Source: Iris pallida
Taxonomy: Eukaryota > Streptophyta > Magnoliopsida > Asparagales > Iridaceae
Reading direction: 5' to 3'
DNA: 64,000 bases
NCBI GenBank assembly: GCA_029216955.1
Contig: JANAVB010044017.1
Coordinates: 1,810,534 to 1,874,533 of the forward strand
The notes beneath the pieces were generated by a model that saw only the letters and a list, made by a program, of their open reading frames with translations, was not told the DNA's origin and ran no database searches. Shown piece after piece: positions 24,079 to 36,010 of this stretch. The first letter of the stretch is position 1, and each line of letters starts with the position of its first letter. The position numbers and the translations under genes are program-made.

Positions 24079-26344
24079 TGTCACGACCCGCTCCCGCTTT
24101 TTGGGATACGAATACGTGGCCAAGTCCAGCCTACGCCGCAGCATCGGTGGTAGTACGCTGTCTAGGCTCAATATAAATCATAAATACAACAAATATCTCT
24201 ATTTTGCTCATTCACAATAATTCTTTTAATTACAATTCCAATGATACATTCAAATTTGTATACAGATACAAACCCGCTACATGTGACTACTCTTAGCTAG
24301 AATCTACGGTTGGCCTCCAAGATAGCTCTAACTCCACCTGAAGGTACCCAAAGCAAGAGAGCAAGTCATCGAAAATAGTCATCAAGAATCTGTTAACTAA
24401 AAAATGATTATCCAGTCAGGATTGAAGCAAGATTACCATAACACTACATTACACAATATAGTATACAAGCATGAAGGAACGATAAAAAAGAAATTTTACT
24501 GAAGATAAGTATAGGCATGACATTGTATGATAAGAAAGTACCTTTAAGACATGATAACAATATGAAAGTAGAATTTGACATACCACTAAGACATGATGAC
24601 AATAAGAAGGTAGACTTGACGAAAGAAGAACAATAGACAATAGAGCAACAATAATTAAGTCACGTGTACTGTGTGTTTTAGAATACCAACTTTCAGCATG
24701 TAGATGGCTTGGGATATCCGTCAGTCATACGTGTGGTGCGTGACTGATATTATGCAATCAATGTATAGGGAGCCTGTATTCAATTCATTGACCACATGCT
24801 TACTTGTTGTATTCTCCCGCCCGACTCACTCACAATACATGTCCACTATGATAAAAATTAGCAATACGATAAAATGTAAACAATAGAAAACAATGAGTAA
24901 GGCATGAACATGTATGTATATCCAACCGATTCTAACTCTCGTGCACAATAGTAATCATGAACAATGACAATCATGAACCATAAGGGAGTAATAGTGAAAA
25001 GACGACACGAAGATACATGCAGTATAAAATAAAGGAAACAAAGGTCATAGTGATACTTACCTCGGTTTGATTTGAAGCTGACTGGCACGATATTTTCATG
25101 TCGGCACAGAAATAGTCTCAGAAGTTAAAGCTACGCAAGATGATTTTAGATGATGAGACGGACCTCTAAAATAAAAATAAAAAATAAAATATTTTGGAAA
25201 ATTGTTAAGAAAAAGATATGAAGTGTACTTTTTCATCAGCGTTCCGAAAATTCAAACGGATCGTGATTCCGATTCCTGGTTCTCCCGGAATCTCGGAAAC
25301 ACCGAAACGTGTCAAATTTCAGACAACTGGCACTCCACGAATTTTTTAGAAAATTAGATTAAAATTATTTGAAAATAAATTTTATATTCAGAAAATATAC
25401 CTCGAGACGGTTACAACAAAAAAAACTGGAGGTCAAACGGAGTCCGGAGTTGGAAGTTATGGCCCTTCGAAGTTGGTAAAACATTTGAAATGGAAGGCTG
25501 AATTTATGACGAATTTGGGGTAATTATGACGAAAAAAGAGAAATTTTTTGGAAAAGAAGGTATGAGAGATGATTTTATTTTATAGGTCCAATATATATAG
25601 ATAATGAAAAGCAATTAGTGAATTAGGATATGATTACAACTCAAACAATAAAGATATGTTTAGGATTACCAACTAATTTGGATAGGAATATGATTAGTTC
25701 AAATAAGAAATAATCTATCTAATACTAGATATGATTCAAATAGGATTAGAATTTCTAACAGACAAGTCTCTCCATAAATTTAAATCAAATAAATTATTTA
25801 AATCCAAATCATATGAATTCAAATCCAAATCTAAATCCAAATCAAATTCAACATAATAACTTTAAGATAAATGTAATATTTATCAAAGCAATTTAAATCA
25901 TATAATAGATAAATCGTTAAATCAAATAATGTTTCAAATCTAGATTAGATAATTCTTAATGCCACAATTAGTCACCATAAGTATTTTAAATAATATTTGA
26001 TGTTATCAAATTAGGTAAAATATATTTTATAAATCTAAGTCCTATTCAAAATAAGTTACTAAATCTTTTTATTGCTTCAAAAATAATCATGATTTTTAAA
26101 CTATTTTCAAAACCGATATTTTTTTTGAAAATCCAAACATAATAATAAATAACTTTATAATTTCAATAATAAAATTTCAAGAACAAATATTTATTAAAAC
26201 TAAATAGTACTTTCAAAACGTTAATTACAAACTATATTTTGAAATGCAAAAAAAAATAGTAAATATCTTTTACAAAGTTTCAAAAATAAATTACTTTCAA
26301 ACACAATAAAATAAAATTAAAAAAATTGAGAAACAGGGGTTACA
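24079..26344 (-). mobile_element. Solo LTR (2266 bp) of a Ty3/gypsy-type element inserted in the copia element
   Basis: The plus strand begins TGTCACGACCCGC at 24079 and ends AGGGGTTACA at 26344. Five bases, GGTGG, flank it on both sides (24074-24078 and 26345-26349), proving insertion and giving exact ends. On the minus strand it starts TGTAACCCCTG and ends GTCGTGACA like the other LTRs here. No interior or second LTR exists, so it is a solo LTR left by LTR-LTR recombination. At 25790-25850 it holds a run of AAATCCAAATC-like short repeats. Confidence 0.93.
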
Positions 26345-27136
26345 GGTGGATCATCGAAAACTTACTGATGAGGGACTTTTAGATGCTTCGAGGGATACGA
26401 AGGATTCAGTCCGTCAAGATAAAGCGACGGATGGTGATGAGTCAAAGATTGAGGGTTAATCTGTTGGTCCTATGATAGCTGGTCGGTCTCCAGGTGGGGA
26501 TTGCTCTGCGGATCTAGTTTTGGCAACAGGTGGATTTCTAAAACATCATAGAGCGACATCGATTTTAGCAATTCGAAGCCAGAAAGGAGATCAAGTTTAC
26601 AGTAAACTCAATCTGAGATGGAAGCATCATTATTCACACAGTTCAGAGGGAGCTGTGGGTCATCGACGGCATACACAATATTTGATGTTCTGCTAGAGGA
26701 CGCATGTGTATATGGGAGCTTTAAGTTCGGACACGAAGGTAGGCAGTTTTAGGAGTTCGAATCTCGTGAAAACTGTACCGTCCGCTTGGCTGGCCTAGCC
26801 AATGGTGAAGAAACTCGACAGAATGTTAACACTTTCTGGTGAAAGAGAAAAGTCGAGAACATACAGCCAAGACTTACTGTGAGGCTGATCATCAAGGACT
26901 TCGGTCTTGGTCATGTCATTGATATCGACATGATCACCATACTGCAGGAGGTGATACGCATGGTAGCTAGCATCGACGTGACAGTTGAGGAGCTGGAGAC
27001 AAAGGAAGATGCAAAGCAACTCAGGGATTGGAGATCAGTGGCATGGAGAGTAGGAACTCTGTATGGGATGACATGCATGGAGTCTAGTTGAGGAGGCATG
27101 GGGACAACACCCTATCATCAGACTGGAGGAGGAGTT
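26345..27136 (+). pseudogene. 3' remnant of the copia interior
   Basis: It continues the copia element after the solo LTR. Integrase, reverse transcriptase and RNase H would need about 3 kb, but only about 790 bp remain and none of their motifs are readable, so most of pol is deleted. Fragmentary open frames (26472-26696, 26879-27091) match nothing. A purine-rich GGAGGAGGAG at 27126-27135 just before the LTR is a plausible polypurine tract. Confidence 0.6.
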
Positions 27137-27821
27137 TGTTGGAGTCGAGTCTGGATTTGGTAAGAGCAAATTTTGTAGCTCAAATATGGTAAACTTTTTA
27201 ATTTAATATGATTTAGAAATCTACATTAAATATCTGATTTAATTAAATTTATAAATTTGTATCAAATATTTAATTTGACCATATTTGGACATCTATATTG
27301 ATTATAGGATATAAACTACACCGTTAGTTATTGATGAACGGTTAGATCTGATGGAGGGCTAATTTTAGGGTTTCTTACAATAAAATAGTTTTCTCATCTT
27401 ATATAATAGGAGGACAATAGAGGCACAAAGTGGAGATTCGGGGTGCTCATCTACAAGAAAATCTAAGAAAAAGTCCGTACTTTACACTTAGGACTTTGCC
27501 ATCCAAGACAGAAGGAAGAAGAAGACTAATCGAGGAGTGGTCAAATTTCGTTAGGGAGATTGCTACGAATTGGTGAGTGATATTGATTGTAATCTTCTGT
27601 TTTTTTCTTGAGAGTGGTGAGGGGGTTGAACCTATTCGGGAAAAGGATTAAATGTTAGTTCTATCAATCTTATAATTTCATCTGAGTTATTAAAGGATGT
27701 GATTTATCCAGGTGACGTACGTCACCGCCAAATACTTTTCTTCATCTTGTTCTTGATGTTCGTTAGACGGGGGTTGGTTTTGCTCAGGTAGGTTGGCAAA
27801 CGCTTCCGTATGCACCTAACA
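27137..27821 (+). mobile_element. 3' LTR of the Ty1/copia element (685 bp)
   Basis: It starts TGTTGGAGTC at 27137, the common copia LTR start, and ends CACCTAACA at 27821. It matches the 5' copy throughout. The next bases, CAAGA, would be the target duplication, but I do not find CAAGA before the damaged 5' LTR. Confidence 0.85.
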
Positions 27822-27975
27822 CAAGAAAGAGCTAAAAAGGATAAACTCAACTAGTGGAAGTGAAACAAGAAAACATAGCTCGAAGAGATATCATAAAAGA
27901 GCAAGCCAGATAACTTTTAAGCTCAATAAAGAGAGAAATAATTTTTTAGTTTTACAAAATATAATTTATGGATAT

Positions 27976-27976
<1 letters not shown>
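27822..27976. other. Short unassigned flank of the copia element
   Basis: AT-rich sequence with no recognisable feature. Confidence 0.4.

Positions 27977-28064
<88 letters not shown>
27977..28064. repeat. (AT)n microsatellite
   Basis: About 88 bp of alternating AT units. Confidence 0.97.
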
Positions 28065-28067
<3 letters not shown>

Positions 28068-29187
28068 GTCTTCAACAATACGAAATGCTATTTTATTGTA
28101 TCGATACATTATGAATATGGACCATTGATATATGATCCAATGGTTCTTACTAAAAGGGCTTTCTTGTAATATGATTAGGGTAGGTAACATCATTTAATGC
28201 AATGTTTCCCTTTTGATCAGTCAAATAACTTGCTATTGTAGGTCATTGTGTACTTTACTTTTTTCAATGAAGTTCCTATATTAAGTCATATTTAGTTTAT
28301 AAAAAATTCACTTAATACCTTTAAGTTTTTTTTAATGGAAATGTTGTGCTTAGAACTTGTTCACCTCTAAAGTCTGCGGGTGATGTCTGATCAGTCTATC
28401 TTCGAGTAGTGTGAATTAAGTCAGCTAACCTCCATGGCGTTAGAACTTGTTCACCTCTGAAGATCCTGGTATCAGTCGAGGATTCTCCTTCAATGCACAC
28501 ATTCTCCTCACCTATTATACGTACCTCTTCTCCTTACACTGACTCAGTGACATTTACTTGTCAGTAGCAGTGGAGGATACGTACAATTGTTGGCACTACA
28601 GTATCTCACCTATCCAAATCAGCATTGGCTAGCTCAACAGAGTGAGGGAGGACTGCATTCTTATTGGTCCATCTCAGCAATGCAGTGTCATCGTCCAGCT
28701 CAGCAACTACCTAACGGCCAAGAAGTAGTAGACCAGTGACAGTATAAATAAGAAGTATCAGCGTGAGAAAAGGATATGAAAAATGTACTCAGTTTTAGTG
28801 TTCTTCCTCTAGCTTAGTTCAATTGTACTAGCTTCTTCTTGATATCAATAAAACCCTAGAATTTCCCTCAATATTCTTATTTTAATTTATTCGAATTGCC
28901 ATTAATCATGACACAAGGAGCTCGATAACCCCCAAATCCAAGCCATGGTGGAAGATGATCCATCAACCTATAATCTATCAATATTTATTATTTGAATAAC
29001 ATTTATCAATCTAATCAAATCTAATATTTGAATATCATCTATCGAAAATTTAATTAAATATAATTATGATTGATTTTAAGATCAACTATCAATATTAAAT
29101 ATTTGAATATCATCTATAATATTGGATATATGTTTAGATATAACAAAATTAGTTTAATTATTGAATATCATCTACAAGGATATCCAA
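28065..29187 (+). other. Unassigned interval with a promoter-like region, possibly an old LTR
   Basis: The phrase GTTAGAACTTGTTCACCTCT or a variant occurs twice (about 28350 and 28440). A TATAAATAAGAAG box lies at about 28743, followed by a leader with TTCTTCTTGATATCAATAAAACCC. This resembles the promoter and leader of a copia-type LTR, but no TG...CA pair with a target duplication could be fixed. From 28970 to 29170 there are diffuse repeats of AATATTTGAATATCATCTA. Confidence 0.35.
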
Positions 29188-29204
29188 TAACTATGAGATT
29201 GATT

Positions 29205-29385
29205 AACACCGCCACTTGGGAGCTGTCTACTTTTTGATGGCAACGTTTTGAAATAATTTCTTTGTGAGTCCCAACCTCCATGCCGTGGTTGGTGAATATC
29301 ATTACCGCTGCTTGGGAGGTGTCCGCTTTTGATGGAAGCGATTTGAAATAATTTCTTTGTGAGTCTCAACCTTCTTTTGTCTTTC
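29205..29385. repeat. Imperfect tandem duplication, unit about 95 bp
   Basis: CACCGCCACTTGGGAGCTGTC...TTTGAAATAATTTCTTTGTGAG at about 29208 is repeated, with changes, from about 29303. Both copies end AATAATTTCTTTGTGAGTC. Confidence 0.8.
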
Positions 29386-29510
29386 TATCTCCCTCAGTTT
29401 TTACTTTTTTGTATTTTCTCCTCTTATATAATAGTAATCTTCTTTATTTTATAGAAAGAAGTTTCCATATAGAAAGAAAAATAAAGTTTCAATTAATAAT
29501 AGTGAAGAAG

Positions 29511-31215
29511 ATGTCAAACCATATGGATAATGTGGAAGATTGGATGCCAGCATTGAATGAAACATTCATTCCACGTATGATACATAAGTTTGGAGAACAT
29601 GTATCAAATCTTTCAAGTCAGTTTTCTTTAATAAAAACTATGCTTGGTTCAATCCAACTTGAACAAATACATATATCTCGATGACTGGAAAAAATAAAAG
29701 AATCTATAGCTGTTAATAGTAAGGCATCGTCAGCCGTTAACAGCGTACTGATTAATATGGAAGAGGAGGATGATAATAATGAGGACGGGGATTTGAGAGT
29801 AGCGGAAGAAAAGATCGATAAAAGTGTTGATTTTATAGGTCTCAATGTACCTGACCATAGTCCTAAGAGGAAAATGGAAATGAATTTAGTACCAGTCACC
29901 CCTTCCAAGAGTTAAAAAAAGCTTCAACCTCGAAGCCTATCCTTTTGGATAATGATGAAAGTGACAAGTAAGTAATATGAGTTATCTTTTTGTTTCAACC
30001 ATACTTTTTTTCCTTAATCGACCATACTTATTTTATTTTATTTTTTTAGTGAAATAATAACATATGACAAACATCAGTATGTTACTCAGGATGATATAAA
30101 AACCATTCTCCACGAAAAAGAAATCGAGATATGATATGTAGATACTAATTTTTTATCTTCGATGTTATCGAAGTTTACTTTGATGCGATCGGTGATTTTT
30201 TAATGAGAAATAATTAGCATGGTCTCGATTCTATCAAAGTTTACTTTGATACAATATGTTTTTTACATGAGAATTGCTCAGATTGTTAACATGGTGTCTA
30301 TGATTCTCACCGAGGAGGAAAGGAATAGAATCGACAATGAAGCTAGTGTATGGTATTTACCAACACATAAATTGGTGAGTTAGCATTTTATTTTTTTATG
30401 ATTGATCTTTAACAATTTATTTTTCTTTCTTTGTCGTTCGTAATGTATTATTTCATGTTTATGTTGAGTGCAAATACTTCTAATAAATCCATTCATGAAG
30501 AATGGAAGCAGTGCAAATAATTTGAGGATTATATGGGTTCTCTAAGAACTTTTAATGAGGTATGAATTTGTTTTGGTTTAATTTTTAATCCTGATTTACT
30601 GACATTTTTTTGATTTGTTATAATGATTATTCTTTGGTCAAATATACATACCCATCCTTTCGGCTGAACATTACATTCTTGCAAAAGTTAAGATTCAACT
30701 AAAGACTGTTGAAATTATTTGGGATTCCCTTACATCTGCGGATGAGCCAATTTATCACAAAGGGGTCACAAAAGAAATAGTAAGCTCATGTTTATATTTT
30801 TTATAAATTACCTAGTAGATTCGTGGTATATTAATATATATCGTATTATGGTATTATAGCTTTCAAGGTTGGATCTCTTTCTTGAGGAAGAGATTAACAA
30901 GTGGGAAATGCCACATTCAACTATTCGATATTCTCCATAAAGCGTCGTGATGTTCCTCAACAAAAAATAATTATGATTGTGGTCTTTTCGTAATTTTATT
31001 CATGCAAGGCCAATTTGATCAATTTGATTCCCTATCTTACCATGTAAGTCTCAAAAAATATTTAGTCAAATAGTTGCACTAGTTTTAGAGCAATATTTTT
31101 GATGTTATGTTTGTTATATGTAGTTTGATTCAGAATTTGAAAAAAATAAACTTGCTACGTGGATTGCAACTTCGAAGCACAACTCAGAAGTAAACAAATT
31201 GTGCCACCATGGATG
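29511..31215 (+). pseudogene. Ulp1-like cysteine protease (C48 family), transposon-associated, decayed and intron-bearing
   Basis: C48 proteases remove SUMO-like tags; degenerate relatives are carried by plant Mutator-like elements. The catalytic core is seen as IYIPILSAEHYILAKV at about 30642-30690 (the catalytic His next to Tyr instead of Trp), then WDS, and NNYDCGLFVILFMQ at about 30966-31008 with catalytic Cys at 30978-30980. Upstream exon-like blocks start at ATG 29511 (MSNHMDNVEDW) and include an acidic segment near 29760. Introns with GT-AG borders are apparent, for example about 29969-30049 and from 30379. Stops at 29682 and 29912 and frame changes break it. The N-terminal part has no recognised family. 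It faces the FAR1-type transposase on the other strand. Confidence 0.75.
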
Positions 31216-31891
31216 ATGGAAATTGTGTTTCTTGTATCAAATGGAACTTTTGTTTTGTAACAAATGGTCATGAATTATATGAAAACTTTTCTGGACTTTT
31301 AACGTTCTTAGCATGTGCGATGTGCGATGAAATTTATATCAAGATGTCTCCTGGGATATGTTTGGTAATATATAAATATTTACTATAGAATTACAGCAAT
31401 CGATAAAATTTTATAAGTCAAAGAATTTTTGAGGAATAAACAATATATACCATATCTAATTCCTACGAGGATTTCGTTGTAATCGAAAATATTGCTTGCA
31501 TTATAAAGGCTTACGCTGCCATCGGCGAATCCTTAAATGTCATATAAATGATCGAAGATTAGATAATTATTTTATTTAAAGGAAAGAGGGTAGCTTGTTT
31601 GAAGAGCATGCTGACATATAATATTTTCTTTACCCTTAGTCGAGAATGAAACTTAGCCATGAATTAAATCAATGTTTCAACGCTTCCGTACTTTGCAATT
31701 ACGGTAATCATGAATTAAATCAACCAAAAGAAGAAAAATAACTGGACATAACGACTATCGAGAACTAAATCAACACAATATTCACTTAGTCAATCATATC
31801 ATTTGGTTCCATTGACCCTTCCTCGTTACAATGCTTTCGTACTTTGCAATTATGGTAATCGTGACCCATTTTTTGCAAACTCTACAGATTC
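31216..31891. other. Unassigned spacer between the convergent Ulp1-like and FAR1-like pseudogenes
   Basis: AT-rich, no recognised motif. The phrase TACTTTGCAATTA followed by GGTAATC occurs twice (about 31688 and 31840), suggesting a small local duplication. Confidence 0.35.
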
Positions 31892-33448
31892 AAGGCTTGG
31901 CGTGAGTCTGACTTTCTTTTATCTGGCTTGATTTCCTTTGAGAAGGCCTTCCTTTTGTTGCTACCGTGTGTGGCTTTTTAAAAGCTTTATGCCCTCGACG
32001 AACTACATCAGCTACGTAATTTTCTTTTTTGCCAACAACGGTAACCATTTTTTGTAACTCAATCAACACAGCTGACATCAACTCAGTTCCCTTTTCTTGA
32101 ATTTTGCTTTATTTTTACAATAATACATAAATAGATTAACTTGTTCATTAATAGCACCATACCTTGTGCTCTCAATCCTGTCTGGGTGGATGAATTTTCT
32201 TTCTGCGCCAGGTCCGGAGAGATATATGTCTTTATAATCCTTCAACCAACGATGTTTAATTAAGTTCTTTAGAATATCTGACAGATGCAAAGTCTTTACT
32301 GCTGAAAAATATGCCTACAAGGAATTCCTTTGCTCTCCTTGCATAAGTAGTCACCGGTTATTTTGTTCTCGTTACCAAAAATGTAACCTTGCGGTTAGGA
32401 TAGTCCTTCAACAAATACTTTTCGATAGTGCAGACCTCTTCATCTCCTACCTTGTCATGCTGGACAACAACATATTTATCATAATGTGTGATTTCCTTCC
32501 TTACCTCTAAGAACACATTTTTAGTGTAAACTGATGCAAATTGATCTGCTATTACGGCCATGCTAGTTTGATTCAAACTGGGTGTCGAAAGTTTATTAAT
32601 GTATTACTTACTCATCTCGCTGTAACGTAAGGCAGCCAAACATGGTCAATATATCGAAGGGCCTTACATAGTGGTTGCTTCTTATACAAAAATCTTTTAA
32701 GAAAAGAGTTCATTGATTCACATCTATTTGTTGTAGTAGACCTACCAAAATAATTTTCACAAAGGAATGTGTCTGCCTATTGATGCCTCGTACTATACTA
32801 TGCTTTTGTCCACTTATTGTTCTCTACATTATAATCCCATAGCATCTTATGCCAATGACCATCGAATTCATTCTTTGAATAGTACCTGATTAAAAATCAT
32901 GGACAACAACAAAAGTTTTAAAATTGAATATTAAAAAAAAATTGTAACAACATACTTCAAATTAAACTACTAAGTATGAGATGTACCTTTTAATCAGATT
33001 CCTCAATTCTCCTACAAAACCTTCTTTGCATATGTTTTATTGAATTATGTAGGATATGCCATGAACACGTTCTATGTGGTACGCATGGCATTAAGTCCTC
33101 AATTGCTTTATTCATGGATCTGCAATCATCCGTGATATCTGTCTCTTGTAATTTGCCTCCCATACACTCTTGGAATTTTTGTAGAACCCAAGAATATGTA
33201 TCTTCAGACTTGTTATATATTTATGCAAACCCAAACTCACGTCATTGAATGATTGTTTGAACCAACTAGAACCACCAACGACATTTGACATCTATTTGTT
33301 TTATATGTAGAATCAAATGCTAGTGAATCTCCAAATAATTTATAATCGAATCGACTTGCACCGTCGGCCCAAAATAGATGGGCCAATTTGGAATCTTCAT
33401 CTACCTTGTTCGCGTAGAAGAAATCGGAGTCAACGTCTTCCTTAGATT
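31892..33448 (-). pseudogene. FAR1/FHY3-type MULE transposase, decayed and lacking its N-terminus
   Basis: FAR1-related proteins descend from Mutator-like transposases. Reading 33448 downward, the MULE domain opens with DVDSDFFYANKVDEDSKLA and LFWADGASRFDY, then FGDSLAFDSTYKTN (about 33300). After a stop and frameshift near 33220 come SEDTYSWVLQKFQECM, TDITDDCRSMNKAI and CVPHRTCSWHILHNS (about 33040-33080). A SWIM zinc-finger remnant at about 32300-32340 reads YLCKESKGIPCRHI, with the first Cys of CxCx changed. The N-terminal FAR1 DNA-binding domain is missing: the sequence is cut exactly where a CACTA terminus begins at 33449. Frameshifts and stops recur downstream. Family firm, function lost. 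Confidence 0.88.
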
Positions 33449-34030
33449 CACTATAAGAAAAACACCCTTTTAGAATGTTTCATCGACAACACATCCTGAA
33501 AATGTTGTAAAAAGAAGAGGTCTTATACAACCTTTATCGTAAAAATGTAAAATTTATGCAAACAACATTTTATATTCAAACGTTGAGGCTTATACAATGG
33601 TCATTTATAAAAGTTGTGTATTACCGTCTTCAACAACGTTTATTAACATTGTAAAACTTATTAATTTTGATAATATTTATTTAATGTTGTCAAAGTTACT
33701 AATTTAGATAATGTTTTAAAATATTGTAAAATGTCATGTTCAACAACGTTTATCAACTATTGTAATTGTTTTAACTTTTACAATGTTGGTTCGATGTTGC
33801 AAAATTAATTTTACTTTACCACTTTATATAAACATTGTGTATGTGTTGTCATTTTAAAATGTTTGAGAAACATTATAAAATTTTTATACTCAACAACTTT
33901 TATTAAATATTATAAAAGATGTGTGTTTCATAATGTTCATACGATGTTGTAAATTTTATTTTATTTTGTCACTATAAATAAACATTGTGATTATCTTTTA
34001 ACTATTTTAAATTTCATAACCCTGTGTCTG
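33449..34030 (+). mobile_element. Left terminus and subterminal repeats of another CACTA element (right end not found)
   Basis: The sequence CACTATAAGAAAAACACC at 33449 matches the CACTA terminal consensus. Over the next 570 bp, forms of CAACAACGTTTATTAACATTGTAAAA recur about five times (33595, 33640, 33745, 33890 and others), which is the expected subterminal array. No matching inverted terminus is seen, so the element is truncated or its other end has decayed. Confidence 0.65.
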
Positions 34031-34083
34031 GCAAAAAAAAAGACACACCCAATCATAAGTTACACATTTTTATGTGTGTCACA

Positions 34084-34113
34084 GTGTGTGTGTGTGTGTG
34101 TGTTGGGGGGGGG
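34084..34113. repeat. (GT)n followed by a G run
   Basis: About ten GT units and then nine to ten G residues. Confidence 0.95.
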
Positions 34114-34741
34114 CCCAAAATTTCCATTCCAAAAAGATTGAGTCTTTTCCTATTATTTAAATTAGTTATTACAAGTTGTGACTAGCCTATAAATCATTAA
34201 TTCTGGATTATTGTATATGTTATATTTTCTATTTTTAAAAGTATCTTGAGTTGATAAAGAATTTTAAAGGAACAAAGTAAGTCATTTTATTGCTAACTTT
34301 AAATGTCAACTTTTTTTATAATATATAAATGGAAAGCTGGAAAGCTTTCTTATATTAAAGGATTAGGAGATCAACTTTTGATGAAAACCATGCAAATGCA
34401 TACTAATCAACTTGGTATACCAGTGGTAAAATCCAAGACAGCTAGGCGACCGCTAAGGCCAACGAATAATGAGGGCCCAAATAAATTAATTTGAAAATAA
34501 ATATGTTTAAAAAATTGTATCTAAAAGTGAACTGGTATGTATCATAAGCCCTCTTTAATATAAAGTTATTGTGGTGTAGTGGTTAGTATGTTAGAATTTA
34601 TGTTAATGGTTTTTAGTTCAATTCTTTGTGGTAACCTTTTTTAATTTACTTTTATTTTAGTTTTTTAATACTTTACATTATGTATAAGGGCCATGTTTTG
34701 AAATTTCATCCCGGGCCTCCACGAGAACAGGACTGGCCCTG
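34114..34741. mobile_element. hAT-like non-autonomous element, decayed
   Basis: The right edge reads, on the minus strand, CAGGGCCAGTCCTG, a common hAT-type terminus in plants. Inside it are the phrases CTAGGCGACCGCTAAGGCC (34443) and CCCGGGCCTCCACGAG (about 34710), which I associate with this class of plant repeat. The left terminus would sit at the GGGCCCAAAATTTCC next to the G run and is not exact. A 63-codon frame at 34303 is not a recognised protein. Confidence 0.4.
34570..34640 (+). mobile_element. SINE-like, tRNA-derived unit
   Basis: An A-box-like TGTAGTGGTTAGTATG at about 34576 and a B-box-like AGTTCAATTC at about 34616 are spaced as in a tRNA-derived polymerase III promoter. There is no full cloverleaf and no clear tail, so this could also be a decayed tRNA copy. 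Confidence 0.35.
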
Positions 34742-35214
34742 GTAGCACCCTAGATAGTTTAATAGTTTTGTAGAGCCTAGGTTCCAATGCTTGCGAGCAG
34801 CAACAAGACCTGCAGATCAGCAATAAGTCTTACAAGCATTAATTTATAGGTTTGTCATTAACTTAACAAGTAGGTACACTTATTACTCACTAGCAATGTG
34901 CACGTGCATTGCACGTGCAAAAAAGTTAAAAAAATAAAATTTTATATTTTAAAAAATGACATTTCTAAGAATTTAACTCAAATAACTAAAAAATGTAACC
35001 ACTTAAGTTAGACTTATTTTATTAGGAATAAATAATATTAGATAATTCAATACTTAGTTACTTTTTATAATAATCAGTGGAGTATTTAGGTAGTTATTTA
35101 GTTATCGATTTTTTATTTTAATACATTTAAATGGTTGATGATATACATACGGCTTGGACGGCTCATTTCTGAGCCATTTTCGAGCCACACTATATAGTAA
35201 AAGATTTGACCCAG

Positions 35215-35217
<3 letters not shown>
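34742..35217. other. Unassigned interval with a CACGTG-containing near-palindrome
   Basis: GCACGTGCATTGCACGTGC at about 34900-34918 contains two CACGTG cores in a near-perfect inverted repeat. The rest is AT-rich without recognised features. Confidence 0.45.

Positions 35218-35293
<76 letters not shown>
35218..35293. repeat. (AT)n microsatellite
   Basis: About 76 bp of AT units at the left border of the LINE fragment. Confidence 0.97.
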
Positions 35294-35294
<1 letters not shown>

Positions 35295-35657
35295 CCAGGC
35301 TTGCGTGGGACGCAGAAGGAGACAAAAACTCGGCATTCTTCCACTCCTGCGTCAAAGGTCGAAGACAAAAACTTAATTTGCTTCAAATCTCAGATGACAA
35401 CGGCCGCATATTGAAATATCAAAGAACCATTCAGGAAGCAGCCGCCAACTTCTACTTAAGATTATTTACCAAAGCCCCAATCCTCAAGGACAGCGATCTC
35501 CTGTCCAAGATCCCCACATGATCAGCGAGAGTGAGAATGATCAGCTTGATCAGGCCAACCCGACAGCAGATGAAGTTAAAGAGGTGGTGTGGGCCCTGAA
35601 TGAACACAGCGCACCCGGCCCCGACGGTTCTCTGGAGTTTTCTTCCGCACCTGCTGG
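35294..35657 (+). pseudogene. LINE reverse transcriptase, part 1 of 3
   Basis: The frame reads AWDAEGDKNSAFFHSCVKGRR, where plant LINEs have W-x-GDxNTxFFH, then ADEVKEVVWALNEHSAPGPDG, the well-known GPDG block at the start of the RT domain. It has a frameshift near 35518 and lost one base after GPDG (about 35628). It stops at the CACTA insertion: the last bases before it, TTCCGCACCTGCTGG, join at protein level with GACATTATC at 46237. The 5' part of the LINE (endonuclease) is absent; the fragment starts at the AT repeat. Confidence 0.9.
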
Positions 35658-35879
35658 CACTACACCAAAAATGATGATTTGCGACAGTTGTAATTGTCCA
35701 ACAACGACGTACTAAAACTGTCGTTGCATTTTCGACAGACAAAAATTGTTGTTTACCATAAAACCTATTTCACCAAAATTAGCAGATTTGGATTTGACAA
35801 ATAAAAACTGTTGTTTAATATTAAAATTTTGACTCCATACTATTTCAGTGAAAATTTAGCTGTTTGATTTTTAGCAAAA

Positions 35880-36010
35880 TCCGCGAACACAACCTACCCC
35901 TCCCAAAAACCCTTTTCAGAAACTTTTCTTCTCTTCCAATCAAAAAGAAAGAAAATTTTCTTCTCCAACCCTTTCTCAATACCTCGGCTGGAACTGTCGC
36001 CGGCATAAGG
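35880..36010 (+). promoter_or_regulatory. Transcript leader and first splice donor of the CACTA element
   Basis: A CT/AAG-rich leader (TTTTCAGAAACTTTTCTTCTCTTCC and similar) lies about 230 bp from the terminus and ends GCATAAG|GTAATC. The same layout appears on the minus strand of the CACTA end at 10050-10552. I infer a non-coding first exon of a transcript that runs rightward through the captured sequences. Confidence 0.45.

Noticed and set aside
27966..28193. Open frame with a Tyr-Ile run as a gene
   Set aside because: It is the translation of the (AT)n microsatellite; the same holds for 21899-22138 and 35102-35386.
28592..28910. TGTTGGCACTACAG as the start of a solo copia LTR
   Set aside because: A TATA box follows, but no CA end with a matching 5-bp duplication could be found, so the borders are not supportable.
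34570..34640. A functional tRNA gene
   Set aside because: Box-like words only; the acceptor stem does not pair.
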